DNA from: Phymatolithon calcareum
Taxonomy: Eukaryota > Rhodophyta > Florideophyceae > Hapalidiales
Reading direction: 5' to 3'
NCBI GenBank assembly: GCA_977006965.1
Contig: OZ345359.1
Location: 1,798,001-1,862,000 of the forward strand
Length of the DNA: 64,000 nt
The translations under genes and the position numbers were made by a program. The notes below the pieces were generated by a model that was given only the letters and a program-made list of their open reading frames with translations, searched no databases and was not told where the DNA came from. This document shows, one piece after another, positions 9,318 to 20,705 of the stretch; position 1 is the first letter of the stretch, and the number at the start of each line of letters is the position of its first letter.

Positions 9318-11590
9318 ATTAGCTCTGCACTCTGGTGTGAAAACCTAACCATGTTTCGAATATTGCTCTTGTTAGAAGTTGGCTGGACGTGACCCAGAAT
9401 TTCCTTCAGGGCTGATTCTGGTGCCGGGAAGCATCGATCTTAGAAGGCACGCTTGTGATAGTTGCGACTTGTTCGTCATTGGCCGAAAATGCACCAAAAT
9501 GTGCCTGGGCCTTTTCGATTGCTAAAACGCAATGTACTCTGACAACAACTGCACGAACTCATGTTTGTATAACACTACAAACGTATCCGTTGGAGACTAA
9601 CTTCCCGGAATTTGCTGCCTACTAATTCCATTCTCTGTTGCTCTGCGACCATCATTTCTCTTCCTTTCTAAACTGCTGCACTCTCAGGGTCGGCAAGATA
9701 GTCGGCACTCGCTCTCGCCAATTGTGCCTTGCTTGAGATACGATCCTTTACTCGCTGCACGGAGCGGTGCCTCATAAGCTATCAGATTCTCAACCTACTA
9801 GCTGGGGGTTACATAGCACGCCCCACGAATATCGACACTATCCTGTCACTGTCAGGTCTAACAGCTACCGTGATACGCACGTGCGAGTCAGTGACCCAAC
9901 TTGGCGATCTCTCGGGCTTCCCCTCCTGTGATGTCAGGTCTATCACTGTTAGGTCTCACGGCTACCGCGATGCGCACGTGCGAGTCAGTGAGCAATCTCT
10001 TGGCACCTCCCATCCTGTGATTACTTCGAATGTCGGGTCTGTCCGTTATTACGAGCTGACACTTGCGGGTGGCCACCCGACGTGGTCGCTCTATAGGATC
10101 TCCCCTAAGTCTTGTGCTGTCAGTGTCTTTCTTAGCCTTCTCGTTCCGCCATTGACCGAGCTCGCATTGCAAACCACTGTCTTGTTCGACAACAAGAGAC
10201 ATACACTGCAGTTTCAGATTGCCAATGAGTGGCACAAAACGCAATGCAGCAGGAAATGGTTACAGAGGACATCTTTCTTTCATGTTAGTGTCATGAAAAA
10301 CAGCATACAACGAGATGCCGTAAGGGTCACTCGCAGACTTCAACCAACAGATCACCAAACCATTAGACGCTCAGCGGGAAAAGAACACTAGCAATGAAGT
10401 CAGACTGGAGAACGTTAATCGAATTCATCTGGCCGTATCGGGCCGAATCCGTATCGCTTAAGACGTCATTAGATGATCGGGCGAGGGAGCTGTAGCTCAC
10501 TCGCGCACCGTAAGCTGGCCTATTTCGTCTCTCTGGGCTTGCCTCAGAAGGAAGTTTTGAGTACATATACATTGTAGACAAAGAACGGCGGTAAGTGCGT
10601 CAACAATCACGATGTTTCTCTCCATTTGTCTCCCAAATCTAAAAATTTTTGATGGACAAGGGGTTGTCCTCGTTACAGCTTTGACCCGCGCTCCCCAACC
10701 AGTACGGACGGCAGATAGACTTTGAACAACTACAGGGTTGTGGCGAGAGGGGACGAACGGACTGCACCGGCAACGTTTACGTGAAGCGAGTGGGCCATAC
10801 CGGTCACAGTTTTCGGGTCGTGGAAAGATTAGCGTGTAGAAACGGATCTTGAGAAGGGGGAGGCAGGGGGTTTTCGGGGCAGGAAGACAGCCACGGAGCG
10901 TTTATCAATTCAAATTCCTTGTTGGTAGGATCTGGAGGTAAGCTCTGATCCTATCCGATTGCACTTTCTTCCATTCCACAAGTTCCACATACTGACCATT
11001 CTTATATTCCGTTGTTTTGTCTCTACATAGAGTGAGTCTTTAATTTCCGACGCTTTCTGATGATGAAGGGAATGTCAACAATGTTGTTGAAGTGCCATCA
11101 TCATGGCGAATTTCTAGCCCCACGCAAATGAGGATCACATCTAGTTCAATTAATGGGACCTGTCTTCAGAATTTGTACTGGCGTTTGACTTCATGATGCG
11201 TTTAGCAAGAAACTGGGGCAGATGGACGTCATCCCTGACATTCGGCCGCATCGAAGATGGAGTTTTCCAATGCATCGCCTTCCTGTTCCCTGGCATCCAC
11301 CAGTTAAGCTTTTACATGGGCCAGACTGGTAGCATATTAACTTCACACTTCTATTTAGCGGTATGAACTGGACTCCGGAGAAAAGTTAAGAACAGAAAAG
11401 GCATTAGACTCCATACTACTCCACAGCGTCACCATAATTGACAATATGGAAAACGACGAGTCCCTGTATTAGTGACCAGGCGGTATACTAGAATGAACAA
11501 GTTACGAAAAGCTGCTCCGGTACAGTCTTAGGAGTGCTAATGAGGGCTTTCAAATACACAACTAAACCAGTTGCAAAAAACCTCTATTTA
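9318..11590. other. Gene-poor interval with a 97-bp tandem duplication
   Basis: No recognisable gene. Between about 9838 and 10025 a unit of 97 bp is repeated twice (GCACGTGCGAGTCAGTGA at 9877 and again at 9974). An open frame of 220 codons (9729-10391, no supporting homology) runs through it, but the repeat length is not a multiple of three, so the two copies are read in different frames, which argues against coding. The rest holds only short ORFs and a G-rich patch near 10855-10890. Confidence 0.6.
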
Positions 11591-11599
11591 GCCTTTCCC

Positions 11600-11750
11600 A
11601 GTTTTCAATCACTAACTGCCACGTTTCTTTTTCGTGCCATCCCAGTAGACTTCATCCGAATTTTCCCACGACGATGGACGCGCACAGCAACGTTAAGAAC
11701 GTATTCATAGTTCAGTCTTTCCAGCGGGAATATTGTTGACTGCGCAGCAT
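11600..11750 (-). repeat. Dispersed coding-like repeat, copy 1 (inverted partner of 13325-13465)
   Basis: The minus strand reads IFPLERL followed by LNVAVRVHRR; the plus strand at 13325-13465 reads IFPLERL followed by ISVAVLVHRC, with matching DNA (ATATTCCCG, AACGTTGCTGT versus AGCGTTGCTGT, TGGCACGAAAA versus CGGCACGAAAA). The pair lies in inverted orientation on either side of Mutator-like copy 2. The parent element is unknown. Confidence 0.65.
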
Positions 11751-12653
11751 CATAGAATTTTTGAGGGATCGACGCCCTTACCGTAGGGCTTCCCATATAA
11801 CCGAACTCTACACATTTTTCAAGTCCTGCAGTATCCCTAGAAGACGAACTGCAAATTTGTAGTTGTTTCAGTTTCAAGCCACGTAGTGATACGGCACAAA
11901 AAGAGCGCCGGTCGTTGAGAAATTTATATGAGTAAATTCACTACATGGCCACCAAAAGTGGGAAAAATTCACTACATGGTCACCCCTCGCCGAACCTGCT
12001 ACTAACCCCTAGCCAAGCGAACTATCATAACTTACCCTAGCCGAAACTACTACTCATCCGCTTGTCAAAACAATCTATGAAAGCCGAAGACCTGCGGTAC
12101 GCAGAGAGAGATATTATGTACCTGACACAGCACGACCTCTTAACTGAACAGGCTGATAGAGCTGCACGCGGAATGCTCACTCCTAAAAAGGAGAGAAATC
12201 GCCTCTCTCAAGCATGGGAACAAGAAGAGGAAGGCCTAAAACGAAGAATCCCCGTGGAAGTGACAGAGCCCGCAAACCCGGTTATGCTGCTGAAATCGCG
12301 AAAACATCGACAGCTGGGCGTGAAATGGTTCTTCGGACGCTTTCCCCAACGCGCGCCCACGTCCTACGTAGAGAACGTTGGGGAGCTGGCGGAGATGAGC
12401 CTGGGCACACTGCAAAAAAACCTCACGGGACCAAGACTAACCGCGACAGCTGAGGAGGAAACGATGCAGGCAATGAACAAATTATTGGAGTTAGAGATTA
12501 TAATGACCGAGGAGATGATTGTATGAGGAAACTTTATCGGAAAGGAAGCATAGCACACGGGAAGCTGCTCTGGTGTCCGAAGTACTGGCGTTGAGGGCTT
12601 CTAAAATAAAAAACTTACAATTTCCCCCAAAGCAATCTATGTGACAGTAAAAT

Positions 12654-12995
12654 TCATTGCACGCGATACTCTCCATAATTTAGATCATCGTCGCAAGTAG
12701 CATCTCCTTCATCGCAGGCGGTAAGTTCGATGATCATGGACTGAGCCGCTTTGTCGATGTGTTTTCGTTTCGCCTCGACAAGTTTCCTCCTGCATGTCTG
12801 CGAAAAGTGGCCAGTGTTTCCGCACGAGGAGCAGCAACGGGCCCTCATTTCGGACCTCAAGTAGGGCTTCTTGTGCTTGCTGACCGGCTTAGCCACAAAA
12901 TCAAACGGCACCAAAGCATCCTGTACTAGTTGGTTTCCAGTGACTGGAACACACGTGATGCTGCCCTCATGATGCTTGGCCCACGTTTTCAACAT
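12654..12995 (-). pseudogene. MULE transposase fragment with CCHC knuckle
   Basis: A 113-codon open frame on the minus strand, beginning MLKTWAKHHEGSIT, containing CSSCGNTGHFSQTC and ending in an acidic CDEGDATCDDDLNYGE stretch. It is the best-preserved version of the tail also seen at 3680-3946 and 57840-58200. The upstream SWIM region is disrupted by the palindrome at 13058-13122, so no intact transposase can be read. Confidence 0.75.
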
Positions 12996-13057
12996 CTGTA
13001 CGTCCCCGAACTAGTGCTAATTCCACCGGTCGAACGGCACCCTATGCTGCACCAAGC

Positions 13058-13122
13058 CGCTGCACTTTTGTACACTTTTAGGCGCTTGGTCCAAGCGCCT
13101 AAAAGTGTACAAAAGTGCAGCG
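13058..13122. repeat. Perfect 65-bp palindrome inside MULE copy 2
   Basis: 32-bp arms (starting CGCTGCACTTTTGTACAC) are exact reverse complements around a single central base at 13090. The arm sequence is the SWIM-region DNA that occurs only once in the other copies (for example CGTCGCTGCACTTTTGTACG near 57765), so one arm is an extra inverted copy. Confidence 0.93.
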
Positions 13123-13324
13123 ACCACTTGTTGCAATTGGCCACGAGTTGGGCCATGCCCATTGACGTTTTGTGGGAGATCACGACGTTGGCAGAGTGGT
13201 TAGTGCGGGAGAGCTGTGAGTTGAGCGTAAAAGACAAATGCGACGACGTGCTTACAGTGCGCAGTCTTATTCGAAACGGATGAGTAGTAGGTTTGGCTAG
13301 GAATGGCCATGTAGTGAATAGGTC

Positions 13325-13465
13325 AACTATATTCCCGTTGGAGAGGCTGAAAAAAGATTCCGTTATTAGCGTTGCTGTTCTCGTCCATCGTTGTGCGAAC
13401 GAAGGATGGATTCTACCGGGACGGCACGAAAAGAACATAGGCAATTAGTGACTGCAAGCAGTAAA
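13325..13465 (+). repeat. Dispersed coding-like repeat, copy 2
   Basis: Inverted partner of 11600-11750 (see there), starting about 5 bp outside the right end of Mutator-like copy 2. Confidence 0.65.
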
Positions 13466-13629
13466 AGGCTAAACCGAGTTTGTGTCTCCTCATTCTAAGA
13501 ATCTTAACCCTATATTGGGAATGGTTTAGAGCATGTGGAAGAGAGCAGAGGAAGAATGTGATGGCTATGACCGTTCCCCATGCGGACATGTTCCGGAAAA
13601 GAACACCAAATTGCGATTTTTCCAGTATA

Positions 13630-13900
13630 CACCATAGATCACAGTAAAGTTCGTCTACGGCTTTTGTACCAATTTGACCACGGAATCAACTTTTGCAAAC
13701 GGAGCGTCCACCACAACGAAAAATTAGGTGCTCGGCAGTTTCATTGCGACCAGAATTACAGGTCTTGTCCAATGGATCGTACGAAATTGCGTCCCTGATG
13801 AATCCGTGCCTAAAGACGGCCACCGTGAGGTGTAGTCCCCTATAAGTTGGCGTAAGATCAGCTCTTCTCGTCTATGTGATAAGGGCATCTCTCCTGGAAG
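13630..13900 (-). mobile_element. LINE 3' fragment (cysteine-rich tail)
   Basis: The minus strand encodes VAVFRHGFIRDAISYDP, then KTCNSGRNETAEHLIFRCGG and, after a stop, IGTKAVDEL. This is the tail of the RNase-H-bearing LINE (compare YDPMCKTCNSG and LILRCVGRALSRR at 55100-55200). No (GAAA)n tail or target duplication was found at its 3' side, so it is a truncated, old copy. Confidence 0.75.
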
Positions 13901-14210
13901 TGTCGGAATGGCGACAGTCTCGGTTTATAAATACATGATGATTGATTTCTAAAGCATGCCCTCCACCGCGATTACAGCGTATTGAGACAGTCGTCTCTAT
14001 GGCCCGACTCCTCCTTTGTCTATTGCACTCTGTGTCATGCGAAATCACGATGTACCGATGAGTATGGAGCAGGAGTCATCCCAATTCAATTTTATTGCAA
14101 TTTTCCATTTATTGTACGGAGGTTTAGCTATTGAAATCCTAGTTGGAGCATAGTATCCAATTGCAATGCAAATTGGAGCTGTGCCGCTTACTTTTAGCTT
14201 GCACTCTCAC

Positions 14211-14433
14211 TCTCTTTCTTTCTTTTACTGCGGGATTTCTCGAAGCTGATGGAACAACTCCGCATCCTTACGGCTCTAGTAGACCTTAACAGATACGAGT
14301 GGTACTTGATGTCACAACAGCTGTCCAAGCTGCACAAGGTGCAGATCATGGTCCAGCTTAACATCCATACCGCTACGCAGCCAATCTTCATTCGCCGTCC
14401 TTCAAAGGGATGCCCGGGTTGGAAACCATTTAG
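14211..14433 (-). repeat. SINE-like element, copy with (GAAA)n tail
   Basis: Closely matches 58657-58853. Both start, on the plus strand, with a TTTCTTTCTTTTACTGCGGG tail/boundary and share GAAGCTGATGGAACAACTCC and GGGATGCCCGGGTTGGAAA. This copy has about 34 extra internal bases around 14350-14385. The (GAAA)n tail on the minus strand is like the tail of the LINE at 6486-9227, suggesting the LINE mobilises it. A clear polymerase III A/B box was not identified. Confidence 0.75.
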
Positions 14434-14439
14434 GACGTT

Positions 14440-15593
14440 CACGGTAGCTAATCATCTCTCTGCCTTCTTTCATTTCCTTCTGTCTTCTCTCCCAGCTTCC
14501 TTGAGCGTTGCGGCACACCACACAGGGCGGAATCCATGTACTACCATACTACCAGAAGGCGATAGTCTTCTTCCCTGGGGAGGCCGGAGCACAGCTCTTT
14601 TCATTTCAAAAAACTCTGCAATGTAGCGGGGAAAAATTCCTGGCTGAAATCTTGGCTCCTTCCTGTGACGCACATGGTGCACGGGTAGCCGGACCGGTTA
14701 TCATAACCGGACTGTATCAAATCCGCTTAAATTCGCAAGATTTCTTGGAAGTCCAGCGACGGCGAGGTTGGGTCTGGCATTTCGAGCGCGGCAAGTTCTC
14801 GATTTGCCGAGTCCCAGGCGGGCGCGTTCGCGATAGCGCCAGCCATTTCCGACGGAATTACCGTCAGAAGAATCGCGTTGCGCAGCATTACTGCTGCGGC
14901 CACTTGCGCCGGCGCGGGCACGGGCGCCCGCGCCGGAATCATGTCCTTTGTCGCTTGTGGTCCGTTCGGTCCGGTCAGGCCCTATCTCCTTCTCCCTTCC
15001 ACTCTCCCTTTGATCGCACTTCGCGAAACCTAACTTCGTCTGGCAAACAGGTGTCTGTCCGTTTTATATCATCGAGGGAAACTATGGTTGCACCTATGTG
15101 CGTTCAGTAAAACTGTGTTGCGCCTACTAGAGCTCGCAGAATACTAATTGCAATTTCTACAGCAAAAAGAACTTCAATTGCAATTTCTATTTCTTGCGAG
15201 AAATCTTACTGACTACCTCAGAGCTCCACTGGATGCAGAAGCGAAAAAATTCAATTGTGACGAACCCAGGGATGGAGTTCATAATTACACAACCTGAGAT
15301 CCATTCCCGCGACAGGATCAGGATGCCTTTCACGAATGCCCGACGTTCGGTAGCGGTTAAAAAAAGTGTGGAGGATTATTGGTAACATTCTCGCTTCGAT
15401 GGCCATGTGATCAATAATGTTCTCCACAAACATGCCAAGAGAAACGAGGAATGCAAAAGAGAAACAAAATTGACTTGTGACATACTGGTTGGCTGGTATA
15501 TATTCGCTGCACCAGAACCACCAATTACCCTTCTAGGGTTGTCTCGTCTCCAAGTTGAACACTATTTTGCGCACGATGGCGGTATATCCATTG
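14440..15593. other. Intergenic, no gene supported
   Basis: Contains a GC-rich arginine-like stretch near 14870-14945 (GGCGCGGGCACGGGCGCCCG forms a local palindrome), but no frame with recognisable content on either strand. Confidence 0.5.
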
Positions 15594-15598
15594 CATAT

Positions 15599-16157
15599 TG
15601 TCGCAATATTGGAGATAGTTCACCGTTGTACGACGTGTACGACGAGAAATGAACGCGACTTGGCCACGAGCGCGGTCGCGAAGAAGACGAGGACGGCAGA
15701 CGAGACGACCTTGACGATTAAAAACGTTGGCGTTTTACTTATAGGTTCGTTGGTAGTTGTCTTCCTTCTTTTTGTAAAAGCTAGTCCTCAGGTCTCTCTT
15801 AAGTACTTATTAGAACTAGCTTAAACACTATCAATGACGCACGATTTCATATAGAATCCACTGGAATCGGCTTAAAAGATAGTTTTAAGCCTCCACTAAA
15901 CATTTCACTAGCTTCCACTTAAAGCTTAAAAACATGCAGAGCAGTAAAAAATATTTGTTTAAACTATTTCTAAATAGCCATCTAGGCTTTTAATAATACT
16001 TACGAGCGGTGTCATAAGTGATTGAGATATGTTTCCACTTAAGCAATTAGTGGTCCCCTTGTCGATTGTTGCCGGAAATTTAAATGGAAGCAAACAATTT
16101 AGGTCAACGTTCTTTAAAAGAAACGTGGATTAAACCTAACTCCCTTTTCGTCTAACA
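15599..16157 (-). repeat. 3' LTR of the copia element
   Basis: 559 bp, TG...CA ends, direct repeat of 21629-22188. It is the 3' LTR because the internal genes run on the minus strand and RNase H ends next to it. Confidence 0.93.
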
Positions 16158-16207
16158 CTCCCGAAACCTTTTGGCTCAACAATCGTTCTTGTTTAGCACC
16201 GATCTAC

Positions 16208-16966
16208 CTATTGTTCGACAGTATGCGAAAGTGTTGCACTGGAAAGAATTCGTTCAAGGATCTTTGAATTCATAACTTTCGGCAATGCATCAGCAGGCTT
16301 GTGTTGAGTTCGAACAAATCCAAGTTTTTCGATTTCTCTTGAAGCATATGCTTTACGAATTATGCTTAAATCAATCATCAGTCTCTTTTCGGCGGTAGTA
16401 GAAACTTTGGTTATAACGTCGAAGAGTCTTAAACTGTCTGTGAGCATGATGACAGGTATATCGATATTCGCCATTCGTTAAAGATCATACTTTATAATAT
16501 ATGCCATATCAAATGCGTCGGCTAGAGCCATTGCTTCACTTCCAAGAACAGAGCGAGTTACTCGCCTGGCTTTGTGGGATGACTAATACAGTGGTTGACA
16601 TTTTCCAGTTTTATCGGTAAGAAAAATGATGTAGCCCAGCTGTGATGTTCTCTCATAATTATTAGCATATGAAGAATCTGAGTATACAAGGAGTTGTAAA
16701 TTGTTCTTGTCAAGTTTTGGGAACCTCAATGGCAAGAAAGGCACTTTATCCAGGCGTTTCCATACAACATTCAAACTTTTGATTGATTTTGCTCGATCCT
16801 CATTGAATACACCTTCGGATACTTGGGTAGCTTGCGCAACTCCACATGATATGTCAGGTCGCGAGTTTGCTACCCATAGAAATTTTGCTTGAAGTGACCG
16901 ATATTCGGTAAATGTTGAATCTTTATGAATCAGACTCAGTTTCGTAATGTATCTTTTTTGATGCAT
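16208..16966 (-). pseudogene. Copia RNase H
   Basis: Frame 16966-16583 has SRPDISCGVAQATQV and LLVYSDSSYANNYERTSQLG (first RNase H aspartate). After a stop, HKARRVTRSVLGSEAMALAD holds the catalytic glutamate helix, and 16474-16208 has IPVIMLTDSLRLFDVITK (third acid) and the HKPADALPKVM end. Broken by a stop between the two frames. Confidence 0.87.
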
Positions 16967-17525
16967 TTGAAACTCATTATCCTTAGTTTCAATTTGAATT
17001 CCAGAAAAATCTGTATTATCTCATTCGCGATCTCGGCATTCAAACCTTTCATCAGTAGCTCTAGAAAAGTGTTGGAAATCTTTGTCTCCTGCTTGAAGAG
17101 TGTCATCAACGTTAAGTCGCACAAAATCCTTTCAATTTACCACCAAGAAGCTTGAAGAATAGAGCAGCATCACCAGTTGCAAGCTCCGTGCCAAGTTCAT
17201 CTCTAAGATGATCTGTCATCGTTTTTCCCCAGGAGTCTCCGCTATCGGCAAGTACATACAGAGGTTTTAGAAGTTGCAAGATTTGATCTTCCCCCAATTC
17301 CATTTCCTTTGTCGGTTTGATGAATACGTCGCGCATTAGTTCATCTGCACTCTGCAAGTACGCCTGAGTGACCTCCGTGGAAAAAAGTCGAATCCCATTA
17401 TAGCAGCTAATCCAACAAGCATTCGAGATGAATGATGTCTTGTACTTGATGTATCGTGCACAAGTGATGTTTTCATCTCATCTCTGTAGCCCTGGACAAC
17501 AAATCGAGCTTTCCAGCGCTCTTTT
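16936..17525 (-). pseudogene. Copia reverse transcriptase
   Basis: After the RT start near 17620 the frame changes at about 17555 (LTIKDEGTEKERWKARFVVQ), again at about 17385 (GFDFFSTEVTQAYLQSADEL, 17357-17112) and again near 17110, where NVDDTLQAGDKDFQHFSR carries the catalytic DD box (usual YVDD). At least three frameshifts therefore separate the RT motifs. Confidence 0.85.
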
Positions 17526-18958
17526 TCAGTTCCTTCGTCTTTGATGGTTAGGACGAATCGCCATGATATTTGGATTGTCAGGCATCTCGCATTTTAGAAA
17601 AATTCTCCACGTTCCTCGATTTATCAACCCTTGAATTCCTTTTAGTTTTGCAGGACCGAAGTTTTTCTCCCTAGGATCTCCCGGTTTGATTACTTCAGTG
17701 ATAAAAACATTGAATTCAGGCTTGTTTCTTGTCTCATTTGACTTGAAACTGGAAAGGATACAGTGCATTACTTCAGTAGCGTCAGTGTTTGCGTCCGTGT
17801 TTGGTAAGTCCCTAATATATGGTTTCACTTGGTGAACATTAACGTCTCCTGTATATGAACCATCAGGCGTGGAAATCGTTACAATCTTGTTTTGGACTTT
17901 TTTCACGATATAAGGTCCAACCCATCTTTTTGTTGCTTCTCTGAAAACAAGCACTTCATCTCCATCCTTAAATGAACGATCTACAGCATTTGGAACTCGT
18001 TTTTCAAGCGCAGTTTTAAGTCGCTTCTCGGCAATGATTGTATTCATTTCCATTCGGGCCTCACAGAGGATCCGCATTCTTTCTCATTGATTGGGCAAGC
18101 TTGTGGTGAGTATTGGAAATCGAGGAACAATACCGAACACAAGGAGTGACGGAACTAAGCCGTTTTCCCCCATAGTATCATTCATAGCTTTGACAGCTAT
18201 CCTAAGTATTATTTCGGGAGAAATATGGGAATAATCATTTTCAAGTTTGAAATATATTCTTCGAAAAGGTGCATGGTAACGCTCTCCAATGCCGAGTGAG
18301 TTGTGCGCTTCGACTCCTGATAAGATTAAATGAATTCTAGCCATGTCGGTAAGCTGTTTCCATCGAGGTGAAGTAAAGATTTTACCAGCGTCTGCACGTC
18401 ACATTGCCGGGTATCCAGTATAAAGAGTGCACCAATTTTCTAGAAATGCTGTCCATACACCTTCCACACTTTGGCCATAATTTTCAGAGTTAGAGTCCAA
18501 AAATGTGGCAGCAGAGAACCTTGTAGCTGTGTCAATAACGTGCAGAATTGCTTTTCCACCTATCCACATAAGATCCATTGACAGCTCAGCACCGAAAAAA
18601 AGATCTTCCTCATTTGGAAGCTTGACTTTGAAATGGTTTGGCTTTGGTCCGAGTCTCTGGCATGTGTCGCATTTTTCGGAAATGCTTCTCAGGAGATCCG
18701 CATCATGTGTTTCTGCTTCTCTAGGCTTCGCTCTCCTTATGAGATTCAGAAGTTTCTCATTCGAGGGATGATATAATGCTCTCTGAAGTCTTGTAAGCTC
18801 TGTTTTCGTATAAGGAATCTTATTTTCTCCCCATTCCAAGTAATCGTGACCGAATTTCCTTTTAAGGGCATTTCCCATCCAAGAGGAGAGCATTCCAATA
18901 CCTTTCTATAACTATTCACGAATACGTGAAACTTTTCTAGTATGTCAAGTTCCATCAA
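17526..18958 (-). pseudogene. Copia integrase, several frame breaks
   Basis: Frames at 18958-18746, 18893-18399, 18344-18084 and 18077-17526 together form an integrase. The zinc-binding HHCC region has HPSNEKLLNLIRR and CDTCQRLGPKP; the catalytic core has ELSMDLMWIGGKAILHVID (first Asp) and GVEAHNSLGIGERYHAPF (catalytic Glu); the C-terminal SH3-like part has RWVGPYIVKKVQNKIVTI. The last frame runs on into the RT start (IQGLINRGTWRIF). Frame changes at about 18750, 18370 and 18080 inactivate it. Confidence 0.85.
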
Positions 18959-18959
18959 G

Positions 18960-19390
18960 AATGGAATCCGAAGCCTGACGACGTCTGCATTGACAAGGAG
19001 AAACGAATTATGTGGCGTTGGAATTCGAATGGTTATTGAACCGAGTGAGGATTGGTGGTCTACACCAAATCTATAGATATTACGATTCTTGTTTATCCTT
19101 ATCTTAATTCCAACAAACTCGCAATACGCTTTTGCTTGATGAAATCCGATTACAGATTTTTGTGCACCTGTGTCGAGGCATGCACCATTCCATACGTTGT
19201 TTTTTTGGTCAACTGGAAAGACATTTGTTAAGTGGTCTATGTAGTTGTTTGAAATTATTTCACGCTCACTACATTGGAGATCAACTGCAGTACTGCTTGA
19301 GTCTGTGCACTGTTCGCGTGTGTTGTCTCCGGTTAGAAACCCGACGGATCCAATTTTTCAATAGACGTTACTTGCTCATCGGTATCTAGC
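18960..19390 (-). pseudogene. Copia aspartic protease region
   Basis: Minus-strand frame after Gag containing ACLDTGAQKSVIG (codons near 19150-19183), the active-site aspartate triad of retropepsins. Many copia elements have DSG; this family has DTG. It runs on to IPFLMELDILEKFHVF before the integrase. Confidence 0.8.
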
Positions 19391-19392
19391 TT

Positions 19393-20506
19393 TTAAGCGA
19401 CTGACTCGAAGAAGTTGTTGGCATTGCTTATTTCAGTAATAATTTCTTCAGATTCCTGGGATGGACCTGTGCTGGAGTTGTTACTGTTTGATTCTTCTTC
19501 TGCTAAGAAAAGATCAATGTCGTTTTGTTCTTTTTCGAATATCGCTTCTTCCACTTCCTGGCAAACCTCATATAGAATCCGAGTGCTATAGTCTGGATTA
19601 GACTTTAGCATATATCCAATTTTTCTAGTGAGGTTGCGAGGTTTTTTGCAGAAGCGAATAAAGTGATTCGGATCACCACAGTTATTGCATGTGCGAGCAT
19701 TTCCAAATTTATCTATTCCGTTCTTTCCAGGCTTTACGAATCGGTTTCCCTGAAATGCAGCAGTGGAAGATTTAGACCCGTATTTTCGAAGGTTTATATA
19801 CATTCCTTGTCCGTAATATCCAGAGAGCTGGAATATTCCAGGCATTTGTGATGAGGGTGGAACATCATGCTTCCGATTTGACTTTCCATCCCTTTGCCTG
19901 TCCTCAACTTCTTCCTGTTCTTGAAGCCAAGCTGCGTCAAGTGCAGTATAGAGCTGTTGGAAGTTCCACGGAGGAGATGATGATTGGGATATAGACAGCG
20001 CATTCTTTGCCCAGCTAGCACCGACGACAGCTTTATATAGGTATTCCGTCTTTGCTTCGTCGGTTCTATGGGTTCTGGGTCCTTGAGGAGCAAATTTTGT
20101 GATGGTTTCACGAAGCTCTTCTAGTCCCTCTGACATAGAACAGTTTTTCTTCTTAATTATATCGTTGAGACGGAGTGATTGCAAATGATTCCGTACACGG
20201 TTCTGTCTGGTGAGACTGTTAAACTCTTCCCCCATTAAATGACATGCTTCGGCGAATGAATCAGCTACATCTTCCACTTTTGAAGTCACGCAGAATGGTG
20301 TATAGAGCATGGATTTCTGCAAGAGCATTGGGATGATAAAGCACTTCGGGTGGAAATTCTTCTTGGATATCGCTTATAACATTAGCACCAGGTTCTTGTG
20401 GATCTGTGTCAATGTAATAATGAATTCTTGATTTAATCATTTTCTGTTCAACGGTATCAGGAGCGAGAGTGTTTAATCTCTCCCTGAGCCGTTCTATAGT
20501 AACCAT
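19393..20506 (-). pseudogene. Copia Gag with CCHC zinc knuckle, one frameshift
   Basis: The ATG at 20506 opens MVTIERLRERLNTLAPDT. The frame shifts near 20300 (HALYTILRD versus HALYTPFCVTS) and continues to 19393. The knuckle CNNCGDPNHFIRFC (CX2CX4HX4C) lies near 19650-19690 and is followed by a basic, then acidic, tail. Gag packages the RNA in virus-like particles. With the shift repaired the length would be near 370 residues, in the usual copia range. Confidence 0.85.
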
Positions 20507-20705
20507 TTTGGATCAATAATTCAGTCCCGTAATGATTAAAAATAATCTTAGATTTTTGACCAATTATTGATCGTATAAAATAAGATCAATTTTTCGTCCA
20601 ATTAATCGTTAAGAAAATAAAGATTAATATCTTAACCAATCAATTATGAAAAAAATATTATCAATTTTTTTATCAAGCAATGATTAATTACAGTATCGCT
20701 AAACA

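Larger units (their letters stand above)
11934..13319. mobile_element. Mutator-like element, copy 2
   Basis: Left end ATTCACTACATGGCCAC and right end GGCCATGTAGTGAAT are inverted repeats. Subterminal inverted blocks share AGCCRAAMCTACTACTCATC with copies 1 and 3. The interior carries, on the minus strand, a knuckle (CSSCGNTGHFSQTC) followed by KLVEAKRKHIDKAAQSM in a frame at 12654-12995. Upstream DNA corresponds to the SWIM region, so it is the same transposase tail as copy 1 in opposite orientation. No clear target duplication is visible; the terminal word differs from copy 1 (CACTACATGG instead of GCTGCATGG), indicating a subfamily. No DDE core was recognised. Confidence 0.75.

Noticed and set aside
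9729-10391. 220-codon open frame
   Set aside because: It has no recognisable domain and runs through a 97-bp tandem duplication read in two different frames; noncoding repeat is more likely.
12062-12526. 154-codon plus frame inside MULE copy 2
   Set aside because: Lies on the opposite strand to the transposase tail; charged, coiled-coil-like composition without a recognised domain or a counterpart in copies 1 and 3, so not called as a gene.
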